From Rhodobacter sp. (GTDB lineage: Bacteria > Pseudomonadota > Alphaproteobacteria > Rhodobacterales > Rhodobacteraceae): a stretch of DNA of 64,000 nucleotides. Shown here piece by piece: positions 53,059-60,922 of the stretch (within the stretch, counting starts at the first letter, position 1; the number at the start of each line of letters is the position of its first letter). The stretch is from positions 186,001 through 250,000 of the forward strand of contig JAIXUH010000002.1 in NCBI GenBank assembly GCA_027484145.1, given 5' to 3'. The position numbers and the translations under genes were made by a program. Under the pieces are notes generated by a model, which saw only the letters and a list, made by a program, of their open reading frames with translations, did no database searches and was not told the DNA's origin.

Positions 53059-53931
53059 ATGGCCACGCAATCATCTCGTGCTGCTGCCCGCCTTATGGTT
53101 GCCCCTTCGGTCATCGTGCTGTTCATCTGGATGATCGTGCCACTGGCCATGACCATCTGGTTTTCGTTCCGCATCTATCGGTTGCTGTCGCCCGACCGCA
53201 CGGGATGGGCCGGGTTTCGCAACTATGCGTGGTTTTTCAACTCGCCCGATTTCTGGCTGGCCATTTCCAACACGCTGCTGTTGGTGGGTGGCGTGCTGGT
53301 GATCACCATCGTGCTGGGGGTGCTGATCGCGCTGTTGATCGATCAGCCGGTCTGGGGGCAGGGGCCGTTGCGGATTTTGGTGATTTCACCGTTCTTCGTG
53401 ATGCCGCCTGTCGCCGCGTCGATCTGGGAAAACCTATTCCTGCATCCGCAGAACGGCCTGTTTGCGGCGGCGGCCATCGGGGTGGGGGCACAGCCGATCT
53501 TGTTCATGGAGAGTTATCCCATGGCCTCGGTCATCTTGATCGTGTCGTGGGAATGGCTGCCCTTTGCCACGCTGATCCTGCTGACGGCGCTGCAATCGCT
53601 GTCGTCCGAACAGCTTGAGGCGGCCGAGATGGATGGTGCGAGTGCGGTAAACAGGTTCCGCTATATCGTGCTGCCGCATTTGATCCGCGCGATCACCGTG
53701 GTTGTGCTGATCCAGACGATTTTCCTGCTGGGCATCTTTGGCGAGATTTTCACCACCACCCAAGGCGGGCCGGGGTCTGCCTCGACCACGCTGCCCTACA
53801 TGATCTACAAGCAGGCCGTCATTGCCAAGGATATCGGGCGCGCGGCAGCAGGCGGGATCATCGCCGTCATTCTGGCCAATATTGTCGCCTACTTTCTCAT
53901 GCGCAGCATGGGCAAGCACCTTGACGCCTGA
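53059..53931 (+). CDS. smoF: Polyol ABC transporter permease SmoF
   Basis: A 290 aa MalF-type inner-membrane permease with six helices. Opening VAPSVIVLFIWMIVPLAMTIWFSF. The EAA loop is EQLEAAEMDGASAVNRFRYIVLPHL, which docks on the ATPase. C-terminal TTQGGPGSASTTLPYMIYKQA is the usual MalF-branch ending. Start ATG 53059 after CTGGAGAC. It pairs with SmoG to form the channel. Confidence 0.93.
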   Translation: MATQSSRAAARLMVAPSVIVLFIWMIVPLAMTIWFSFRIYRLLSPDRTGWAGFRNYAWFFNSPDFWLAISNTLLLVGGVLVITIVLGVLIALLIDQPVWGQGPLRILVISPFFVMPPVAASIWENLFLHPQNGLFAAAAIGVGAQPILFMESYPMASVILIVSWEWLPFATLILLTALQSLSSEQLEAAEMDGASAVNRFRYIVLPHLIRAITVVVLIQTIFLLGIFGEIFTTTQGGPGSASTTLPYMIYKQAVIAKDIGRAAAGGIIAVILANIVAYFLMRSMGKHLDA

Positions 53932-53945
53932 AGGAGCCAGACCCC

Positions 53946-54776
53946 ATGGCACGCAAAGTTTCCACCCGACGCAAGCTCGCCTTTACCGCGGCCGCATGGG
54001 CTGTGGCGCTGATCATCTTCTTTCCGGTGCTCTGGACCATCCTGACCAGTTTCAAGACCGAAGCCAGTGCCGTGGCATCGCCGCCCGAGTTTCTGGGCGC
54101 GGACTGGACGCTGGAGAATTATGTCGAAGTGTGGGGGCGGTCTGACTATCCACGCTTTTTCTGGAACTCGGTTGTCATCTCGGTCGGCTCCACGCTCTTG
54201 GGCCTTTTGATTGCTATTCCGGCGGCATGGTCGATGGCCTTTGTGCCGGGCAAGCGGACCAAAGACCTGCTGATGTGGATGCTGTCGACCAAGATGATGC
54301 CGGCGGCGGCGGTGCTGATTCCGATGTATCTGCTCTTTCAGTGGACGGGGCTGTTTGACACCCGGATCGGGCTGGTGCTGGCGCTGATGCTGATGAACCT
54401 GCCGGTGATCGTGTGGATGCTTTACACCTATTTCAAGGAAATCCCCGGCGAGATTCTGGAGGCAGCGCGGATGGACGGGGCCAATTTGCGCAACGAAATC
54501 ATCTATGTGCTGACGCCGATGGCGATCCCTGGCATCGCCTCGACCATGCTTTTGAACATCATCCTTGCGTGGAATGAGGCGTTCTGGACCATCACGCTGA
54601 CCACGGTGGATGCGGCGCCCTTGTCTGCCTTTATTGCCAGTTTCTCGGCCCCGCAGGGGTTGTTTTACGCGAAGCTTTCGGCGGCCAGCACGATGGCCAT
54701 TGCGCCGATCCTGATCCTTGGCTGGTTCAGCCAGAAACAATTGGTCCGCGGCCTGACGTTCGGCGCGGTGAAGTGA
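53946..54776 (+). CDS. smoG: Polyol ABC transporter permease SmoG
   Basis: A 276 aa MalG-type permease with six helices. [18 protein letters not shown] near the start. EAA motif [24 protein letters not shown]. The terminal [14 protein letters not shown] is the typical MalG-family end that reaches the ATPase. Fourteen nt after smoF, seven nt before smoK. Confidence 0.93.
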   Translation: MARKVSTRRKLAFTAAAWAVALIIFFPVLWTILTSFKTEASAVASPPEFLGADWTLENYVEVWGRSDYPRFFWNSVVISVGSTLLGLLIAIPAAWSMAFVPGKRTKDLLMWMLSTKMMPAAAVLIPMYLLFQWTGLFDTRIGLVLALMLMNLPVIVWMLYTYFKEIPGEILEAARMDGANLRNEIIYVLTPMAIPGIASTMLLNIILAWNEAFWTITLTTVDAAPLSAFIASFSAPQGLFYAKLSAASTMAIAPILILGWFSQKQLVRGLTFGAVK

Positions 54777-54783
54777 GGCCAGA

Positions 54784-55782
54784 ATGGGCAAGATCACACT
54801 GAAATCGGTTCGCAAATCCTTTGGCGAGGTGGATGTCATTCCCGGCATCGACCTGAGCATCGAGGATGGCGAATTCGTCGTGTTCGTGGGGCCATCGGGC
54901 TGCGGGAAATCGACGCTGCTGCGCCTGATTGCGGGGCTGGAAGACGCCAGCGGCGGCAGCATCGCCATTGATGGGGTCGAGGCGACCGACCTGCCGCCCG
55001 CCAAGCGGCGTCTGGCGATGGTGTTCCAGTCCTATGCGCTTTACCCGCATATGAGCGTGCGCAAGAACATCGCCTTTCCGCTGAAGATGGCCGGGATGTC
55101 GGCGGAGGATCAGGCGAAAAAGGTGGACAACGCGGCGCGCATTCTGAACCTGACCAGCTATCTGGACCGCCGCCCCGGCCAGCTTTCGGGCGGGCAGCGG
55201 CAGCGGGTGGCGATTGGCCGCGCCATCGTGCGTGAACCGGCGGCGTTCCTGTTTGACGAGCCCTTGTCGAACCTTGATGCGGCGCTGCGCGTCAGCATGC
55301 GGCAGGAAATCAGCGAACTGCACCAGACGCTGAAAACCACGATGATTTACGTCACGCATGACCAGGTCGAGGCGATGACCATGGCCGACAAGATCGTGGT
55401 GCTGAATGCAGGCCGGATCGAACAGGTCGGCAGCCCGATGGAGTTGTATCGCAGCCCCGCCAATACCTTTGTCGCGGGCTTTATCGGCAGCCCGAAGATG
55501 AACCTGATCGACGGGGCCGAGGCGGCAAAACATGGCGCGCAGACCATCGGCATTCGGCCCGAACATATTGATATTCATGACAGCGGGCCGTGGCAGGGCA
55601 TGGTGGTGCTGTCGGAACATCTGGGGTCGGATACGTTTCTGAAAGTGAACGCAACCGGGCTTGGCACGCTGACCGTGCGGGCCAGTGGCGAGGTGGCGCT
55701 GCGTCACGGGGATACCATCCGGTTCGCCCCACAACCGGGCAAGATGATGCGCTTTGGCAGCGATGGAAAGGCATTGGCATGA
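54784..55782 (+). CDS. smoK: Polyol ABC transporter ATPase SmoK
   Basis: A 332 aa MalK/UgpC-type ATPase. Walker [10 protein letters not shown] (residues about 37-45), Q-loop [13 protein letters not shown], signature [14 protein letters not shown], Walker [13 protein letters not shown], switch [14 protein letters not shown], and a C-terminal TOBE domain ([10 protein letters not shown]). Its stop overlaps the smoS start by four bases. Confidence 0.95.
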   Translation: MGKITLKSVRKSFGEVDVIPGIDLSIEDGEFVVFVGPSGCGKSTLLRLIAGLEDASGGSIAIDGVEATDLPPAKRRLAMVFQSYALYPHMSVRKNIAFPLKMAGMSAEDQAKKVDNAARILNLTSYLDRRPGQLSGGQRQRVAIGRAIVREPAAFLFDEPLSNLDAALRVSMRQEISELHQTLKTTMIYVTHDQVEAMTMADKIVVLNAGRIEQVGSPMELYRSPANTFVAGFIGSPKMNLIDGAEAAKHGAQTIGIRPEHIDIHDSGPWQGMVVLSEHLGSDTFLKVNATGLGTLTVRASGEVALRHGDTIRFAPQPGKMMRFGSDGKALA

Positions 55783-56549
55783 GGTTGCATGGCAAAACGG
55801 CCCTGATCACGGGCGCTGCACGCGGCATCGGGCTAGAGTTCGCTCGCGCCTATATCGCCGAAGGGGCGAAGGTGGCTTTGGCCGATGTGAATGCCGCTGC
55901 GGTGGCACAGGCGGCGAAAGCGCTTGGGCCGCAGGCCATTGCGGTGACCATGGATGTGACGCAGCAGGACAGCATTGATGCAGGCATGGCGGCGGCAGTG
56001 GCGCAGATGGGTGGCCTTGATATCCTGATCAACAATGCCGCCCTGTTTTCGGCGGCCCCGATCGTGGAGATTACGCGGGCCGATTATGACAAGCTCTTTG
56101 CCGTCAACGTGGCGGGCACGTTGTTCACGCTTCAGGCCGCTGCGCGGCAGATGATCGCGCAAGGACGCGGCGGCAAGATCATCAACATGGCGAGTCAGGC
56201 CGGGCGGCGGGGCGAGGGTCTGGTGGCGGTTTACTGCGCGACCAAGGCCGCCGTCATCAGCCTGACCCAATCGGCGGGGCTTGACCTGATCCGCCATGGC
56301 ATCAACGTCAATGCCATTGCCCCTGGCGTGGTGGATGGCGAGCATTGGGATGGCGTGGACGCGTTTTTCGCCAAGTATGAAAACAAGGCGCCGGGCCAGA
56401 AAAAGCGCGAAGTTGGGGCCGCCGTGCCCTTTGGCCGGATGGGCACCGCCGCCGATCTGACAGGCATGGCGATTTTCCTTGCCACACCCGAGGCCGATTA
56501 CATCGTGGCGCAGTGTTTTGGCGTCGATGGCGGGAACTGGATGGCCTGA
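55779..56549 (+). CDS. smoS: Sorbitol dehydrogenase SmoS (SDR)
   Basis: A 256 aa short-chain dehydrogenase oxidising D-glucitol to D-fructose (also galactitol in the Rhodobacter enzyme). Start [18 protein letters not shown] with TGxxxGIG cofactor loop; NNAAL; catalytic Ser in [10 protein letters not shown] and Tyr/Lys in [30 protein letters not shown] and the GGNWMA end match R. sphaeroides SmoS nearly residue for residue, from memory. One base separates it from a second, paralogous SDR gene. Confidence 0.93.
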   Translation: MRLHGKTALITGAARGIGLEFARAYIAEGAKVALADVNAAAVAQAAKALGPQAIAVTMDVTQQDSIDAGMAAAVAQMGGLDILINNAALFSAAPIVEITRADYDKLFAVNVAGTLFTLQAAARQMIAQGRGGKIINMASQAGRRGEGLVAVYCATKAAVISLTQSAGLDLIRHGINVNAIAPGVVDGEHWDGVDAFFAKYENKAPGQKKREVGAAVPFGRMGTAADLTGMAIFLATPEADYIVAQCFGVDGGNWMA

Positions 56550-56550
56550 C

Positions 56551-57306
56551 ATGCTGACGGGAAAGACAGCCCTGATCACTGGCGGCGCGCGGGGCATCGG
56601 TTTTGCCATTGCCGAGGCTTACCTGCAAAACGGAGCGCAAGTTGTGGTCGCCGATTTGTCGGCGGCGGCAGTGGATCAGGCCGTGGCGCAACTGGGCGCA
56701 GGGGCGCGCGGCGTGGTGATGGATGTCGCCCGGCAGGACAGCATTGATGCGGCGGTGGCCGCGGCAGGGCCGGTGGATATTCTGGTGAACAATGCCGGGG
56801 TCTATGACCTTGCCCCGATCACCGACATTACCCGCGCCAGCTATGACAAGCTCTTTGCCGTCAATGTGGCGGGCACGCTGTTCACCCTGCAGGCCGTCGC
56901 GCGGCAGATGATCGCACGCGGGCAGGGGGGCAAGATCATCAAACTGTCCAGTCAGGCCGGGCGGCGGGGCGAGCCTTTGGGCGCGGTTTACTGTGCGACC
57001 AAGGCCGCCGTCATCAGCCTGACCCAATCGGCGGGGCTGGACCTGATCCGTCACAAGATCAACGTCAACGCCATTGCCCCCGGTGTCATTGAAAGTGACA
57101 TGTGGACTCATGTGGACGCCCTGTTTGCCGCCGCCGAAGGCCTGCCCATCGGCGAGAAAAAGCGGCAGGTGGGCGCTGCCGTGCCCTTTGGCCGGATGGG
57201 TGTGCCTAGCGATATTGCGGGGATGGCGGTGTTTCTGGCCTCGCCCGCATCTGACTATGTCGTCGCCCAGTGTTTCGGGGTCGATGGCGGAAACTGGATG
57301 GCCTGA
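56551..57306 (+). CDS. Second SDR polyol dehydrogenase, tandem paralogue of SmoS
   Basis: A 251 aa short-chain dehydrogenase: [40 protein letters not shown], catalytic Ser in KLSSQAGRRG, Tyr/Lys in [12 protein letters not shown], and the same GVDGGNWMA terminus. Compared with SmoS the substrate-loop segment differs (APGVIESDMWTHVDALFAAAEG against [22 protein letters not shown]), so specificity is probably altered. Long stretches of DNA are identical to smoS, e.g. 56238-56281 and 56995-57038, which indicates a tandem duplication or gene conversion. It likely oxidises another hexitol or pentitol carried by the same transporter. Confidence 0.88.
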   Translation: MLTGKTALITGGARGIGFAIAEAYLQNGAQVVVADLSAAAVDQAVAQLGAGARGVVMDVARQDSIDAAVAAAGPVDILVNNAGVYDLAPITDITRASYDKLFAVNVAGTLFTLQAVARQMIARGQGGKIIKLSSQAGRRGEPLGAVYCATKAAVISLTQSAGLDLIRHKINVNAIAPGVIESDMWTHVDALFAAAEGLPIGEKKRQVGAAVPFGRMGVPSDIAGMAVFLASPASDYVVAQCFGVDGGNWMA

Positions 57307-57351
57307 GATGGCCGTGACGACCCCTTCTCCTTCTTGCCCCAGAGGCCCAAG

Positions 57352-58797
57352 ATGAACACTGCCACACTTCCCCCCGTTGCCCTTCCGGCCTATGACCGCG
57401 CCGGTCTGACCCCCGGTATTGTCCATATCGGGCTTGGCAATTTTCATCGCGCCCATATGGCCGTCTATCTGGATGACCTGATGGCGATGGGCGAGGCGCG
57501 GGATTGGGCGATCCTTGGGGCTGGGGTGCGCGAAGGCGATGCGCGGATGCGCGACGCGCTACGGGCGCAGGATTGCCTGTCGACGGTAATCGAGTTGGAC
57601 CCCGCCGGCAAACGGGCGCGGCGGGTGGGGTCGATGATCGGGTTCATCGCGGTGGAGCCGGACAATGCCGCGCTGATTGCCGCCATGGCGGACCCAAGCA
57701 TTCGGATCGTTTCGCTGACCGTGACGGAAGGTGGCTATTTCATCGATGCCACCACGGGGGCGTTCGATCCGACCGCCCCCGAGATTGCCGCCGATGCCGC
57801 GCATCCCGATGCGCCTGTCACTGCCTTTGGGGCGATCCTTGCGGCGTTGAAGGCCCGGCGTGCGGCGGGTGTTGCGCCCTTTACGGTGATGTCCTGTGAC
57901 AACCTGCCGGGCAACGGCCATGTCACGCAGAATGCCATCGTGGGGCTGGCGCGTCTGTCGGACCCGGCCTTGGCCGATTGGGTGGCGGCAAACGTGGCCT
58001 TTCCCAATGGCATGGTGGACCGCATCACCCCCGCCACCGGCCCGCGCGAACGCGCACTGGCCGAACGTTTTGGCCTGAACGATCCGGTGCCCGTGACCTG
58101 CGAGCCGTTCCGGCAATGGGTGGTTGAGGACAACTTCCCCGCAGGCCGCCCTGCATGGGAAAAGGTGGGGGTGACGTTTACCCCGCATGTCCATGCCTAT
58201 GAGATGATGAAAATTCGCATCCTGAACGGCGGTCATGCGACGATTGCCTATCCCGGCGGCCTTCTGGACATCGAATATGTGCACGAGGCGATGGCAGAGC
58301 CACTGATCACCGGCCTGTTGAACCGGGTGGAGCGGGAGGAGATCATCCCCTATGTGCCGCCGGTGCCGGATACCGACCTAAATGCCTATTTCGATCTGAT
58401 CCGCGCGCGGTTTTCCAACCCCGAGGTGGCCGATACCGAGCGCCGCCTTTGCCTTGACGGGTCAAACCGCCAGCCAAAGTTCATCGTGCCCTCGCTCCGC
58501 GATGCGCTTGCCGCCGGGGGTAGCATCGAGGGGCTGGCCTTGGTGTCGGCGCTGTGGTGCCGCTATTGCTATGGTGAGACAGACAACGGCACGCCGATTG
58601 CGCCCAATGACCCGAACTGGGATATGCTGCAGGACCTGTCGCGCCGCGCCAAGGCGGACCCGGCGCTGTGGCTGGGGCTGGAATCGGTGTATGGCGATCT
58701 GAAAGACAACGCCCGCCTGCATGACGTCTTTGGCCGGCATCTGGATCGGCTGTGGTCGCTGGGAACGCGGCGGGTGCTGCAAGACTATGTGGGTTAA
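57352..58797 (+). CDS. mtlK: Mannitol 2-dehydrogenase
   Basis: A 481 aa long-chain polyol dehydrogenase oxidising D-mannitol to D-fructose with NAD. Start MNTATLPPVALPAYDR at 57352. Coenzyme loop IVHIGLGNFHRAHMAVYLDDL; family signature with catalytic Lys MKIRILNGGHATIAYPG (about residues 287-303); VMSCDNLPGNG. It ends the operon after the two SDR genes. No fructokinase or xylulokinase follows, unlike some relatives. Confidence 0.95.
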   Translation: MNTATLPPVALPAYDRAGLTPGIVHIGLGNFHRAHMAVYLDDLMAMGEARDWAILGAGVREGDARMRDALRAQDCLSTVIELDPAGKRARRVGSMIGFIAVEPDNAALIAAMADPSIRIVSLTVTEGGYFIDATTGAFDPTAPEIAADAAHPDAPVTAFGAILAALKARRAAGVAPFTVMSCDNLPGNGHVTQNAIVGLARLSDPALADWVAANVAFPNGMVDRITPATGPRERALAERFGLNDPVPVTCEPFRQWVVEDNFPAGRPAWEKVGVTFTPHVHAYEMMKIRILNGGHATIAYPGGLLDIEYVHEAMAEPLITGLLNRVEREEIIPYVPPVPDTDLNAYFDLIRARFSNPEVADTERRLCLDGSNRQPKFIVPSLRDALAAGGSIEGLALVSALWCRYCYGETDNGTPIAPNDPNWDMLQDLSRRAKADPALWLGLESVYGDLKDNARLHDVFGRHLDRLWSLGTRRVLQDYVG

Positions 58798-58856
58798 GGC
58801 CCCCGCGTTACTGTGGCGCATTGCATGGCGCTGAAATCTGCGGCATCACACCGCCC

Positions 58857-59222
58857 ATGTTTGGGATAACCCGCCATCGTTTGCTGGGGATCGTGGCTTG
58901 CCTGATCCTGTCCGTGGCCCTTGTGGCGGCGGGATTTGGCCATCGTGCGCCAACCGGGGCCGAGCCTGCGCTTGACGCCTTTGTGCTGGCAGGGGGCGAT
59001 CTGTCGCAGATTTGCGCCGATACGGGCGGGGACGGCATGGCGGGGGAAGATTGCCCTGTGTGCCATCTGACCGCGACCCTGCTGGTGCCACCGCATCATG
59101 CCACGGCAAGCATGGCCGACCTGCGGCTTGTGGCGCAGGTGGATGCCCCGCGCGAAAGCCGCGCCCTGCACCGGGTGCGCGATCCGGCGCGTGGCCTGCG
59201 GGCACCGCCCGCCCCGATCTGA
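58857..59222 (+). CDS. DUF2946-like membrane protein with CPVC motif, copper-linked
   Basis: A 121 aa protein beginning MFGITRHRLLGIVACLILSV, a signal anchor or signal peptide, followed by a short periplasmic domain with ICADTGG and the CPVCHLTATLLVPP motif. The spacing resembles DUF2946 proteins, which accompany copper-trafficking genes. The next gene is a PCuAC copper chaperone, so periplasmic copper handling is the likely context. The weak family match limits confidence. Confidence 0.7.
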   Translation: MFGITRHRLLGIVACLILSVALVAAGFGHRAPTGAEPALDAFVLAGGDLSQICADTGGDGMAGEDCPVCHLTATLLVPPHHATASMADLRLVAQVDAPRESRALHRVRDPARGLRAPPAPI

Positions 59223-59396
59223 TCAGAACGGTCCTTCCGGACCAATGCACCTGCGGCGCACCCATGCGCCACGCAGGTCTGCCCCCCGATCCCGCCTTCA
59301 TCAAATTGCGTCTTGCGCCCTTGGCCGACGCCGACCCCAATTGCCCCTGCACCGCATCTGTGCCGTCAGGGTGTGAACCTGAAAAGGAACCTGTCC

Positions 59397-60338
59397 ATGC
59401 GTTTTGTTACCAGCCTCGCCACAGCCCTGATGCTTAGCACCGCCGCCTTTGCCCATGGCGTGACAGTGGGTGATCTGGAGATCATTCACCCGCACATTCC
59501 CGCCCCGGCGGCCACCGCCAAATCGGCGGGTGGTTTCATGGGCATTGCGAACGACGGATCGTCGGCGGATCGCCTGCTTGGCGTCGAATCCGCCTTTGCC
59601 AAGCAGGTGATGCTGCACACAACTGACCACGGTGCCGATGGCGTGGCAGCGATGCGTCATGTCGAGGCGGTGGATATTCCGGCGGGCGAAACCGTGCTGC
59701 TGGAGCGCGGGGGCCTGCATGTGATGTTCATGGGCCTGACCACCAAAGTGGCCGAAGGCGATATGGTCCCGGCCACGCTGATCTTTGAAAAGGCGGGGCG
59801 GGTGGAGGTCGAGTTCATGGTCGATCCGCCCAACGGGGCCGCCCATGAGGGGATGGATCACGGCACGATGGACCACGGCAGCATGGACCACGGCGCTGCG
59901 GCTGATGGTCCGATGTCAACCGCCGGGCTGTCCGACCCGGACGCGATCAGTGCCTTGCTGAAAGCGCAGTTCGACCGCGCCGATGCGCCCTTGACCGTGG
60001 CCCCCATCACCGTGCAGGGCACGGTTGCCGTGGCAGGGTGGAGTCAGGACGGGCAGGCGGGCCGTGCATTTCTGCGCAAAGACACGGAAGGTTGGTTTGT
60101 CGAAGTCTGCGCGGGCGAAAGCCTTATGCATGCGGCAACCTTCGTGAGCATGGGCTTGTCACAGGCCGAAGCTGACCTTCTGGCCGCTGCCGTGAACGGG
60201 GCTGAAGCCGGTGCCGGGGCCGAACTTGTGGCCCGGCTGAACAGCTTTGAAGGCACCGTTGTGATCGGACGCGCGTCGATGGCGGGCCATGGACATGGTG
60301 CGGCGCACGGGACGGCGCATGGGGCTGCGTCGAACTGA
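59397..60338 (+). CDS. PCuAC copper chaperone fused to copper-uptake-associated domain
   Basis: A 313 aa exported protein. Signal peptide MRFVTSLATALMLSTAAFAH. Residues about 20-145 form a PCuAC domain whose copper ligands lie in MLHTTDHGADGVAAMRH and LHVMFMGL. A Met/His linker with three MDHG-type repeats (HEGMDHGTMDHGSMDHG) can bind further copper. Residues about 185-300 form a second domain (VAVAGWSQDGQAGRAFLRK, GWFVEVCAGESL) like separately encoded 'copper uptake system-associated' proteins. The C-terminus is His-rich again (GHGHGAAHG). It probably feeds copper to cytochrome oxidase or other periplasmic cuproproteins. Confidence 0.87.
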   Translation: MRFVTSLATALMLSTAAFAHGVTVGDLEIIHPHIPAPAATAKSAGGFMGIANDGSSADRLLGVESAFAKQVMLHTTDHGADGVAAMRHVEAVDIPAGETVLLERGGLHVMFMGLTTKVAEGDMVPATLIFEKAGRVEVEFMVDPPNGAAHEGMDHGTMDHGSMDHGAAADGPMSTAGLSDPDAISALLKAQFDRADAPLTVAPITVQGTVAVAGWSQDGQAGRAFLRKDTEGWFVEVCAGESLMHAATFVSMGLSQAEADLLAAAVNGAEAGAGAELVARLNSFEGTVVIGRASMAGHGHGAAHGTAHGAASN

Positions 60339-60354
60339 GGCGGCGTGACGCGAT

Positions 60355-60822
60355 TCAAGCGGTAAAGGGGGCGACGATGGCCCCAGTTGCCCGCTGCAAA
60401 TCGGCCGGGGGCGTTGCAAAGATGTGTCGCGGCGTTCCTGCCGCGGCCCAGACCACGGCAAAGGTCAACAGGCGCGGGTCCATCCACGTGGGCAACGATG
60501 TCAAATGGCCGATGGGGGCCACCCCGCCGATGGCAAAGCCGGTCACTGCGCGCACCACCGCAGGGTCCGCCCGGCCAAGGGGTTCGCCTGCAAGACCGGT
60601 GGCAAGGTTTGGATCAACCTGCTGTCCGCCCGGCGTCAGGAACAGGTAAAGCTGGCCGCTTTGGCCCTGAAACAGGATCGATTTCACGATCTGGTCCAGC
60701 GTGCAGCCGGCTGCCACGGCCGCCTGTTCGGCGGTGCGCGTTTCCTCTGCCATGGCAAGGGGGGTGGTTCTGATCCCGGCTTGCGTCAGGGCGGCTGTCA
60801 CGCGGGCAAGGCTTTTCGACAT
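60355..60822 (-). CDS. YbaK/ProX-type aminoacyl-tRNA deacylase
   Basis: A 155 aa trans-editing domain protein hydrolysing mischarged tRNA. Start MSKSLARVTAAL at 60822 (ATG 60825 possible) after CCCAGAGGGA. Motifs: TRTAEQAAVAAGCTLDQIVKSILF with the conserved Lys, PGGQQVD, and GFAIGGVAPIGH (GxxPG loop variant). Convergent with the PCuAC gene and divergent from glnE. Confidence 0.9.
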   Translation of the reverse strand: MSKSLARVTAALTQAGIRTTPLAMAEETRTAEQAAVAAGCTLDQIVKSILFQGQSGQLYLFLTPGGQQVDPNLATGLAGEPLGRADPAVVRAVTGFAIGGVAPIGHLTSLPTWMDPRLLTFAVVWAAAGTPRHIFATPPADLQRATGAIVAPFTA

Positions 60823-60922
60823 CATTCCCTCTGGGTTTTGCGGGCTGACCATGGCCGCAGACGGGGAGCGCCTGCAAGGGGCATGCATTGACCCTGCAGA
60901 ATGCCGGGGCCATGCTGCCGCC

